A DNA stretch of 10,241 nucleotides from Acidobacteriota bacterium (lineage in GTDB: Bacteria; Acidobacteriota; Terriglobia; Terriglobales; Acidobacteriaceae), in contig JAKABE010000085.1 in assembly GCA_021801945.1 (NCBI GenBank), positions 1 to 10,241 on the forward strand. Direction: 5' to 3'. The position numbers were made by a program, and so were the translations under genes. Positions within the stretch are counted from its first letter, which is position 1. Every line of letters starts with the position of its first letter. Positions 5,793-10,241 of this stretch are shown here, in pieces. Below the pieces are notes generated by a model. The model had not been told where the DNA came from and did not search any database. It saw only the letters and a program-made list of their open reading frames with translations.

Positions 5793-7025
5793 TTAGCTGT
5801 GGAGCGTGATGGCCTGAATTGCCTCAGAGCGCCGGACACGTCCATCAGTGCGGCGGTAAGCAAGGAACATGAGGATTCCTTCCGTGGCCTTGGGCTGATC
5901 GAGAATCTTGACATTGATTCCCGAACCGCCACGATCACCGATCACGTATCCCTGCTTGAAGTCACCAAACAGGACCGGAGTGTTGCCCGCTGCAATCGAG
6001 GGCATGGCCGTGGAGAACGTCACAGGGTATCCGTGGAGATAGTCCTTGCCGTTCTCACGTGTCCACACCGGAGTGAAGAGGTTGGACTGTGACTGCTGCT
6101 TCTTGATGACCGTGGCAGTAGCCCGTGACATCAACCAACCGGCATTCTGGTGGTAGGCCGTCTTCAACGCGGACTGCACGTCAAAGGTTGCGGCCGACAG
6201 CTCAGACGCATAGTTGTCAGACCCCGCCGCAACGCCCGTGACACCCGCGCCACAGTTGCCGATAAGCCCCTGTGCCTGTCCGGTGCCGGTGCCGTTGACG
6301 TAGAGGTTCTCTTCAAAAAGCTGCTGGGCAAGCAGCATATCTCCAACCGCGAACTGCTGGAAAGACGGCACGTCCTGTGCCAGCTCCCAACTGATCTGGT
6401 GGAGAACACCGGCCATGTACGCGGACAAGGTGAACTGCTCCAGCGTTGGCTCACTCTCGGTAAAGAGATTTGCGCCGCTGCCGGTGCCCTCTGCCTTCAG
6501 AGCTGCCGTGCTGATAGTCGTGGCCCGTGGCAGTTTGATGTCCATTGCCGTGGGAATGACGGACGCAATAGCCCGCACGCCCATGTCCGTGGGTGCCAAG
6601 GGGACAACCTGTCCCTCAACCACAACCGGCACGATGAAACCACCAGCCGGGTTGCTGCCCTCATACAGAGCGGCACTCAGCTTGGTCCCATTGCTGCCAA
6701 TGTAGGTTTCAAAGGCTTGCCGGTAGTCGTGAGACAGGGGGATTGGTCTTCCCCGCAAAGCCGTGCCCTCGGGTGCCCATTCCTGTGAAGCGGTGCCGCC
6801 CGGCAGAAGTTTGCCGAAGTCACCCTTCGCTGCCTGTGCAAGAGTGTTTTGGTTTTGCCGCGCATTGATCTCTGTTTGCAGGTCAAGCTCACGGGAGTAT
6901 GCCGCTTGGTAATCGGCACGCTCTTCCGTTGACATGGCTACGCCCTCACGGGGTTTTGCCAACAGTTCGGCCTTGTGCTGCTTGGTTTCGCGCAATTCAA
7001 CCATCAACTCTTGAAGTGTTTTCAT
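5793..7025 (-). CDS. HK97-type phage major capsid protein
   Basis: This is the shell-forming subunit of a tailed-phage-type capsid. The 410 residues begin with a charged, helical N-terminal segment (about 1-65, MKTLQELMVELRETKQHKAEL and onward), like the scaffolding delta-domain that is normally cleaved off before maturation. The HK97 fold follows: NPAGGFIVP (125-133), the axial and peripheral domain stretch RAIASVIPT...KLPRA (151-168), HQISWELAQDVPSF (209-222), the NLYVNGTGTGQAQGLI motif (240-255) and the late GDFKQGYVIGDR segment. GAGGAA precedes ATG 7025. Length is normal for the family and nothing is broken. It lies downstream of three unknown minus-strand genes. No portal, protease, terminase or tail gene is adjacent, which is unusual. 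Encapsulin is less likely because of the long N-terminal delta-like region. Confidence 0.93.
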   Translation of the reverse strand: MKTLQELMVELRETKQHKAELLAKPREGVAMSTEERADYQAAYSRELDLQTEINARQNQNTLAQAAKGDFGKLLPGGTASQEWAPEGTALRGRPIPLSHDYRQAFETYIGSNGTKLSAALYEGSNPAGGFIVPVVVEGQVVPLAPTDMGVRAIASVIPTAMDIKLPRATTISTAALKAEGTGSGANLFTESEPTLEQFTLSAYMAGVLHQISWELAQDVPSFQQFAVGDMLLAQQLFEENLYVNGTGTGQAQGLIGNCGAGVTGVAAGSDNYASELSAATFDVQSALKTAYHQNAGWLMSRATATVIKKQQSQSNLFTPVWTRENGKDYLHGYPVTFSTAMPSIAAGNTPVLFGDFKQGYVIGDRGGSGINVKILDQPKATEGILMFLAYRRTDGRVRRSEAIQAITLHS

Positions 7026-7386
7026 TTCCGTTTCCTCTAACTGCTTTGTGCCGGAGTGAGTAGGTAATCACCACCAGCGGCACGCCTCACCAACCGCTGT
7101 ACAGCGGGTGCCAACGTGATGGCATGGGGCTTTTTCCCCACGCTGCAATTAGGCTTTGGGCGACAACTCCCCTTTGCCGCCAGTTAACTGCCGCATCGCG
7201 CACGTCTCCAGGACACGTACTGTGCCCGCTATCGTGCGTGACCCGCGCCGTTTTACGCGGGCAGCTAAACTTGTGTCGAATGGATCGAAAGCGAAAGGCG
7301 AGAATCGAAGATGCAAAACTTTGGGGCGGCACAGACGCCATTAGTTAGTACCGCCCAACGGCATGGTGGAGACTCCACGCCGAAAC
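7026..7386. other. noncoding gap between the capsid gene and its upstream neighbour
   Basis: No supported gene is present in 361 bases. The visible structures are the perfect palindrome CCGCTGTACAGCGG (7094-7107), TGCCA-N6-TGGCA (7109-7124), GGGG-CTTTTT-CCCC directly after it, and the stem CCCGCG-N8-CGCGGG (7242-7261). Such a long structured leader before a highly expressed gene may hold a separate promoter, an mRNA processing site or a translational control element for the capsid gene. Confidence 0.45.
7094..7107. promoter_or_regulatory. 14-bp perfect palindrome upstream of the capsid gene
   Basis: CCGCTGTACAGCGG is fully self-complementary and lies about 70 bases before the capsid start. 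It could be an operator or, in RNA, the stem of a cruciform-like hairpin. Only the symmetry is seen. Confidence 0.35.
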
Positions 7387-7740
7387 TTAGTTCATGCGCG
7401 TATCGGGCAAGCAGTGAAGTTGCTCAAGCCAAGTCACGCTGTCATCGCACTGCGGCTCACGGGCTTCACAGTGGATGGTGAAGGCACGCAAGAGCGCGGC
7501 AATCTGGAGATGGTCAAACGACACTTTCAAGGCCACACCGATACCGCCATCCGCAAGGCGGCCAATCACACCCACACCTTGAAGTCCACGTCCAGACCAA
7601 CGGGCAGCAAGACTCTGACACTCTGCCTCTGAGGCCGTGTGGGGCTTTAACGTTAGCATCTCAATCTCACTTGCGTCTGGACTGGACATGATGTACGCCG
7701 CGACTTCTGCATCCGCCGCTAACTGTGCCATGTGATTCAT
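7387..7740 (-). CDS. hypothetical protein, 117 residues, in the capsid operon
   Basis: I do not recognise a family. The product starts MNHMAQLAADAEVAAYIMSSP, has a small-residue, glycine-rich middle (RGLQGVGVIGRLADGGIGVAL, about 51-71), and then FDHLQIAALLRAFTIHCEA near the C-terminus. There is no signal peptide or obvious membrane segment. The start lies 20 bases after the stop of the upstream gene (7761-8240) with a weak AGAGAG ribosome site; a second Met at codon 4 is an alternative. Same strand and tight spacing put it in one transcription unit with the two genes upstream. An overlapping plus-strand frame (7363-7632) is less protein-like. It may be a phage morphogenesis or accessory protein, but nothing in the sequence proves it. 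Confidence 0.6.
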   Translation of the reverse strand: MNHMAQLAADAEVAAYIMSSPDASEIEMLTLKPHTASEAECQSLAARWSGRGLQGVGVIGRLADGGIGVALKVSFDHLQIAALLRAFTIHCEAREPQCDDSVTWLEQLHCLPDTRMN

Positions 7741-7760
7741 ACGCTGTCTCTCTTTCTGTG

Positions 7761-8240
7761 TTATTGCGCCAAGGGCAGTGATGTCAGTCCATTTCTGAAT
7801 AAGAGCATGTCCATTGCTGCCCGCTTGTCATCTGCAAATTCCGTGATCCACATCGGGACCGTGACAGAGCCTTTGCCTCTATTCTCCGGGGTAGTCTGCC
7901 ACCACAGAATTCCGAGAAACTCCACGTTGCCCATCTGCTCAAACTTCATGATGAATGGCCCGATGTTCCCCGGCGCGGGGAGTCCCGTGCTGCCAACCAT
8001 GCCCGGTGCGGGACGATAAATCAGCGCAAGATGGATGTCATCGGGGTCCAAGCCATACTTCCGCATCAAGCCACGCCCCCGGTCTGCCTCATCGCACAGG
8101 CGCTTGATGGCGTCAAAGAGAGAAGGCAGCATCCGCGTCTTTGGTTTACGTCCGGCTTTGATTTGACGCCGGACCTTTTCAGCGGTGGTCATTGAGGCTT
8201 CCATCACATCCCGGCCTACTTTGTTGTTCGCAATCTGCAT
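7761..8240 (-). CDS. hypothetical protein, 159 residues, in the capsid operon
   Basis: The start at ATG 8240 is chosen because AAGGAAGG lies about 8 bases upstream; the frame is open 12 codons further but without a better site. It begins MQIANNKVGRDVMEASMTTAEKV, followed by a basic segment (RRQIKAGRKPKTRMLPSLF) and RLCDEADRGRGLMRKYGLDPDDIHLALIYRP. A glycine/proline-rich stretch (APGMVGSTGLPAPGNIGPF) and a hydrophobic strand-rich part (VEFLGILWWQT) follow, and the end is alpha-helical. No catalytic motif or transmembrane helix is evident. I do not recognise the family. Its ribosome site overlaps the 3' end of the upstream gene (8255-8635), so the two are probably translated together. Confidence 0.7.
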   Translation of the reverse strand: MQIANNKVGRDVMEASMTTAEKVRRQIKAGRKPKTRMLPSLFDAIKRLCDEADRGRGLMRKYGLDPDDIHLALIYRPAPGMVGSTGLPAPGNIGPFIMKFEQMGNVEFLGILWWQTTPENRGKGSVTVPMWITEFADDKRAAMDMLLFRNGLTSLPLAQ

Positions 8241-8254
8241 ACTGTGTGCCTTCC

Positions 8255-8635
8255 TTACCACTTGTCGGGGCGGCATTCAAAGCTGCCGCACGGTACAAAG
8301 GATTCAACCGGGGTGGTCTTCAGCGGGACGCTATCAAACTTCAACCAATCGGGCGTCCCTCTGCTCACTGACTCACCCAGGTTTGCCAAACGCTCATCGT
8401 AGTAAGCAACCATCGCGGCTTTTTCAGATGGACTCCAAATGATTTGCCGCTTTTTGCTCTGAGCGTTTTGATCCTTTTGAATGAGTTTCAGGACGGCGCT
8501 CTTTGTGTATCCTGCGTATTCTCCCCGGTCCCGTGTATTACGCTTGTGGCGCCCGGTTGTTTGAGTCACGGGGCGGGCTGTAAACATTTCGGCGGTGGCT
8601 GTTTCCTGTGTCTCCCACTCTTCCTGTCTTGTCAT
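8255..8635 (-). CDS. hypothetical basic protein, 126 residues, first gene of the capsid operon
   Basis: The start is ATG 8635 with GGGGA 5 bases upstream. The product opens with a polar stretch (MTRQEEWETQETATAEMFTARP), then a strongly basic, glycine/arginine-rich region (TGRHKRNTRDRGEYAGY), then a helical lysine-rich part (KSAVLKLIQKDQNAQSKKRQIIWSPSEKAAMVAYYDERLANLG). The basic composition and the helical middle would fit a nucleic-acid-binding protein such as a small regulatory or packaging protein, but no known helix-turn-helix signature is clear and I do not recognise the family. It is the promoter-proximal gene of the minus-strand unit and faces the repeat-rich control region. Confidence 0.68.
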   Translation of the reverse strand: MTRQEEWETQETATAEMFTARPVTQTTGRHKRNTRDRGEYAGYTKSAVLKLIQKDQNAQSKKRQIIWSPSEKAAMVAYYDERLANLGESVSRGTPDWLKFDSVPLKTTPVESFVPCGSFECRPDKW

Positions 8636-8662
8636 GCCGTTCCCCTATCCCCGCGTTTCTTT

Positions 8663-8721
8663 CCTTACACTTGATACCGATTCGCCACTACAGCATTGAT
8701 TCTGCTGGTTTTGACTTTCCG
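8663..8721. repeat. 59-bp imperfect direct repeat, copy 1
   Basis: It matches 8945-9003 at 48 of 59 positions without gaps. The core ATACCGATTCGCCACTA and the block CATTGATTCT are identical in both copies. This copy lies just upstream of the minus operon start at 8635. Confidence 0.85.
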
Positions 8722-8746
8722 GATTTTGATTATTCCGCGTTTTTGA
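8709..8746 (+). repeat. three spaced TTTTGA boxes
   Basis: TTTTGA occurs at 8709, 8724 and 8741. The first two are followed by CTTTCCG and TTATTCCG, so the unit is about TTTTGAYTWTCCG with a period of 15-17 bases. The first box lies inside copy 1 of the 59-bp repeat. A repeated half-site for a regulator is possible. Confidence 0.4.
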
Positions 8747-8782
8747 TACACTTAAATAGAATAGCACGTAAAAGACGGAATA
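8731..8782. repeat. 7-bp inverted repeat TATTCCG/CGGAATA
   Basis: TATTCCG (8731-8737) and CGGAATA (8776-8782) are perfect inverted partners around an AT-rich 38-base spacer that contains CTTAAATAG. The spacing of about four helical turns would suit a looping regulator, but this is inference. Confidence 0.3.
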
Positions 8783-8861
8783 GGTCATTTTGGTTGCTTT
8801 TTATTTTGGACTTTGTTGTAAGTTGTTAGGGAAGAATCACATGCGAGAGAAATGTAGGCGC

Positions 8862-8907
8862 AGAGGGTAACCTAGTTGATCTGGGGTGCCATCCGCTTCC
8901 ACCCTCT
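8862..8907. other. potential RNA hairpin AGAGGGT/ACCCTCT
   Basis: AGAGGGT (8862-8868) pairs perfectly with ACCCTCT (8901-8907) around a 32-base loop, with an alternative CCTAG/CTAGG pairing (8871-8875 with 8906-8910). It lies between the two copies of the 59-bp repeat. It has no T-tract on the plus strand, so it is not a standard terminator; it could be a small structured RNA or a DNA feature. Confidence 0.3.
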
Positions 8908-8944
8908 AGGCGAGCGGGACCCCCTTCCCCGTCCTGGGAGTTGC

Positions 8945-9003
8945 CCTTATACTTAATACCGATTCGCCACTATGTCATTGATTCTTCGTCATTTGACTAT
9001 CCG
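8945..9003. repeat. 59-bp imperfect direct repeat, copy 2
   Basis: It matches 8663-8721 at 48 of 59 positions. Its right end overlaps the inverted repeat TTGACT-N7-AGTCAA (8993-9011), which copy 1 lacks. Confidence 0.85.
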
Positions 9004-9011
9004 CGAGTCAA
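8993..9011. promoter_or_regulatory. inverted repeat TTGACT-N7-AGTCAA, possible operator
   Basis: Perfect 6-bp arms with a 7-base spacer straddle the end of the second 59-bp repeat. Size and symmetry fit a phage-type repressor operator, and TTGACT could also serve as a -35 box in either direction. Only the symmetry is seen. Confidence 0.35.
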
Positions 9012-9065
9012 GAGGCGTCTCTCTATCGTGCATAATGCGTCGTACTAAAAGGCTTGCCGTGCGTC

Positions 9066-9108
9066 CGTGACGCACTAACGTGATTCATGACGTGACGCAT
9101 TAACGTAA
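9066..9108. repeat. two 18-bp direct repeats with a 25-bp period (iteron-like)
   Basis: CGTGACGCACTAACGTGA (9066-9083) and CGTGACGCATTAACGTAA (9091-9108) agree at 16 of 18 positions. The second merges into TAACG-TAA-CGTTA (9101-9113). They end about 26 bases before the -35 of the plus-strand promoter, a good position for a regulator, or they may be replication iterons. Confidence 0.6.
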
Positions 9109-9134
9109 CGTTATTGTTTTCTTTCAGTTGCATC

Positions 9135-9163
9135 TTGACAGGACCCGAGAATAGGCTTACGCT
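9135..9163 (+). promoter_or_regulatory. sigma-70-like promoter for the plus-strand small genes
   Basis: TTGACA (9135-9140), 17 bases, then TACGCT (9158-9163). The -35 is perfect and the spacing ideal; the -10 is moderate. The predicted start, about 9170, leaves a leader of roughly 47 bases before the ATG at 9217 with its GGAGGG site at 9203-9208. Confidence 0.6.
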
Positions 9164-9216
9164 GACCTTTCTTCCCCAACAATCTGGAGGTCACAGGCCA
9201 ATGGAGGGCCACGGAA

Positions 9217-9412
9217 ATGACCTACCAGAAATTCAAAGTGCTCACAGAGTTGAGGAAACTGGCGAATGGGAAGCCCACAAAGGTTCCGGCAGCAATTATC
9301 GCGGGCTGTGCAATCGGGCTGTGCAATCGGGCTTGTACAGGCCAGGATGCGGGACCGGGACGCTGAGGAATTGGAGCGGCTCTTTGCTCTGCCGGACACG
9401 CGCAATGCCTGA
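9217..9412 (+). pseudogene. small gene of unknown function, frameshifted by a 13-bp tandem duplication
   Basis: ATG 9217 follows GGAGGG (9203-9208) at ideal spacing. The frame reads MTYQKFKVLTELRKLANGKP, then VPAAIIAGCAIGL, and as it stands ends at TGA 9364-9366 after 49 residues with an unlikely tail (CNRACTGQDAGPGR). Removing one of the two GGGCTGTGCAATC units (9303-9328) restores a 60-residue frame that continues GLVQARMRDRDAEELERLF and ends at TGA 9410-9412. This restored C-terminus is charged, helical and protein-like. The ancestral gene was therefore probably 60 codons. It may now be inactive, phase-variable, or affected by a sequencing error. I do not recognise the family. It is the first gene after the plus promoter. 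Confidence 0.6.
9303..9328 (+). repeat. 13-bp perfect tandem duplication inside the small gene
   Basis: Two identical units GGGCTGTGCAATC (9303-9315 and 9316-9328) are followed by a partial third, GGGCT (9329-9333). Thirteen is not a multiple of three, so gain or loss of one unit switches the reading frame. Confidence 0.9.
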
Positions 9413-9525
9413 GCGTTGATTGGTTTTCGCCTTGCATTCGCTTGTGTTCGGCGCTACCCTCGTACTAACTGAGGCGTGCGGACTGCCGGGTGTTCCCGCC
9501 GCTCACTGGACAGAGAGGTGCGGAC
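9413..9525 (+). other. intergenic hairpin element, copy A
   Basis: It begins with GCGTTGATT right after the restored stop and contains TCGGCGCTACCCTC (9448-9461). CGC-AC-CCTC can pair with GAGG-GT-GCG (9452-9461 with 9471-9480; bulged T9455 and C9475). It shares both sequence blocks and the fold with the gap at 9769-9853. It ends in the ribosome site of the DUF2158 gene. Confidence 0.5.
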
Positions 9526-9768
9526 ATGGAACAACAAAAGTTCTTTACAGGGCAGACGGTCAAGCTGAAGTCCGGCGGCCCCGTGATGACGGTCATGGGT
9601 ACGCCCGCTGGTTTCGGCTTGGGCATGAATCAGGACGTGTATGTGTGCCAGTGGTTCGCCGGAAAGACTCACAAGCAAGCCCAATTTCCAGGAGCGAACC
9701 TCAAATTGGCAGTACCGGAAGAGCCAAAGCGCGTGATTGGCAGCAAGCCGCGCGGAATGCGGATTTAG
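9526..9768 (+). CDS. DUF2158-family small protein (YodC-like)
   Basis: The 80-residue product starts at ATG 9526 after GAGAGG (9513-9518); an upstream in-frame ATG at 9490 lacks a comparable site and adds no conserved sequence. It shows the family signature: FFTGQTVKLKSGGPVMTV (6-23), VYVCQWF (38-44) and a late FPGANLKL (54-61). DUF2158 proteins are small, probably compact SH3-like beta-barrel proteins of unknown function, common in genomes and phages. The last 20 residues are basic and probably disordered (EEPKRVIGSKPRGMRI). It lies between two related hairpin-bearing gaps and is co-directional with its neighbours, which suggests a common transcript from the promoter at 9135. Confidence 0.88.
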   Translation: MEQQKFFTGQTVKLKSGGPVMTVMGTPAGFGLGMNQDVYVCQWFAGKTHKQAQFPGANLKLAVPEEPKRVIGSKPRGMRI

Positions 9769-9853
9769 CGTTGATTCCTTGCTCGGCGCTACACTCAGTC
9801 GGGGTGTGCGGCTGGAAGGAAATCGTTAGCAACACCTTGAAAGGAGGCCACTA
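9769..9853 (+). other. intergenic hairpin element, copy B
   Basis: It follows the DUF2158 stop with GCGTTGATT (9768-9776, sharing one base with the stop) and TCGGCGCTACACTC (9783-9796). CGC-ACAC pairs with GTGT-GCG (9787-9794 with 9804-9810, bulged T9790). Copy A keeps the outer CGC/GCG pairs and the bulged T, while the inner pairs differ but still pair. It ends in a perfect AAAGGAGG ribosome site (9841-9848). Confidence 0.5.
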
Positions 9854-10241
9854 TGCAGCGTCTTGTAATTTGCCCTGACACTAGCGTCCACAACCGAATG
9901 ATGAAGGATGGCCTCGAATCAGAGGCAATCTTTGCGGCGCTGAAATCCGGCTACCACGTTCGTCTGTTGGGTCTCAGCATTGAAGAGTTACTGGCGACGC
10001 CCGACACCGCAGCGCGGCAAGCACTGATGGCGGCGGCTGGCAGGCTGCAACACGGCCAGAGTGACTGTCTGTACCCGCACAATGAAATTCTCCGGCGGCT
10101 CATTGCTGCCCACGAGCAAAATCCGCAGCGGTTTCGTTGGCAGGATGTAGACGTGAGATCGCAGGGATATTCGGTCGGCGTGGGCAGTCTGGAACTGCGT
10201 GCCGACGATGAACTATCGGCACAGACAACCTTGCACATGGC
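9854..10241 (+). CDS. PIN-like protein, partial (cut by the window edge)
   Basis: ATG 9854 lies 5 bases after a perfect AAAGGAGG site, so this is a well-translated gene. The 129 visible residues open MQRLVICPDTSVHNRMM, with a strand ending in Asp9-Thr-Ser as in PIN-domain nucleases. FAALKSGYHVRLLGLSIEELLATPD (27-51) follows, with E44/E45 where PIN proteins carry their second acidic residue. The next part is DCLYPHNEILRRLIAAHEQNP (71-91), a pattern I associate with PIN-like proteins. Later acidic residues needed for a full active site may be beyond the edge. No antitoxin-like partner directly precedes it; the DUF2158 gene is the neighbour. The PIN assignment is inference from pattern; it could be another Rossmann-like fold. 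Confidence 0.6.

Larger units (their letters stand above)
8636..9216. promoter_or_regulatory. divergent control region, repeat-rich, between minus and plus gene sets
   Basis: This segment of about 580 bases lies between the starts of the structural (minus) and small-gene (plus) sets. Part of it (about 8710-8830) is markedly AT-rich against the surrounding GC-rich coding DNA. It holds the 59-bp imperfect direct repeat, spaced TTTTGA boxes, three inverted repeats, a 25-bp-period repeat and a sigma-70-like promoter, listed separately. The arrangement resembles the switch region of temperate phages or a small replicon origin with iterons. Neither is proven. Confidence 0.55.

Noticed and set aside
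6150..6788. 212-residue plus-strand frame opposite the capsid gene
   Set aside because: It is antisense to the well-conserved capsid protein, with no start signal.
7087..7341. 84-residue minus-strand frame and overlapping plus-strand frames in the gap before the capsid gene
   Set aside because: No ribosome site, an unlike composition, and palindromes run through it. A 22-codon plus-strand frame starting near 7280 is too short to support.
8840..8960. tRNA-like or tmRNA-like attachment target between the 59-bp repeats
   Set aside because: Only an isolated 7-bp stem and a short alternative are visible. No cloverleaf, T-loop or CCA end can be drawn.
9413..9853. integron attC sites / gene cassette array
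   Set aside because: Small genes followed by related elements suggested this, but GTTGATT and GTTAGCA do not satisfy the GTTRRRY core and no paired RYYYAAC is placed correctly.
1..10241. CRISPR array or rRNA
   Set aside because: No evenly spaced repeats of 24-40 bp with unique spacers and no rRNA-like sequence. The repeats found are pairs or short motifs.

Overview
The window looks like a chromosome segment of an Acidobacteriota-type bacterium that has absorbed several mobile elements. The assignment is inference: it rests on the style of the UvrB N-terminus, on a BshA-type glycosyltransferase (bacillithiol pathway, known from Firmicutes, Deinococcus, Bacteroidota and Acidobacteriota), and on high-GC coding sequence. 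No rRNA or tRNA is present to test it.

Layout. (1) 1-474, minus: the start of uvrB, cut by the window edge, with an apparently leaderless promoter. (2) 629-1357, plus: two gene remnants. One is a DUF4145-type gene broken by a one-base frameshift and a missing C-terminus. The other is the N-terminus of a tyrosine recombinase. An insertion-sequence-end-like stretch lies between them. (3) 1358-1657: noncoding, with several inverted repeats, leading into intact bshA (1658-2803, plus). (4) 2817-5314: a complete IS66-family element of 2,498 bp (tnpA, tnpB, tnpC on minus) with recognisable terminal inverted repeats but no clean target duplication. (5) 5315-5792: noncoding, with three related terminator-like hairpins. 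(6) 5793-8635, minus: an HK97-type major capsid protein preceded by three small unknown genes in the same direction. (7) 8636-9216: a divergent control region with a 59-bp imperfect direct repeat, a 25-bp-period repeat, inverted repeats and a sigma-70-like promoter. (8) 9217-10241, plus: three small genes (a 60-residue gene frameshifted by a 13-bp tandem duplication, a DUF2158 protein, and a PIN-like protein cut by the edge). The two gaps between them carry related hairpin-forming sequences.

How it fits together. Parts 6-8 have the architecture of a phage or phage satellite: a structural operon and a set of small genes read away from a repeat-rich control region. The capsid gene has no portal, prohead protease, terminase or tail gene next to it in the window. 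Either those genes are beyond the edge or were lost at the IS66 junction, or this is a capsid-carrying element of unusual make-up. That is the most interesting open question here.
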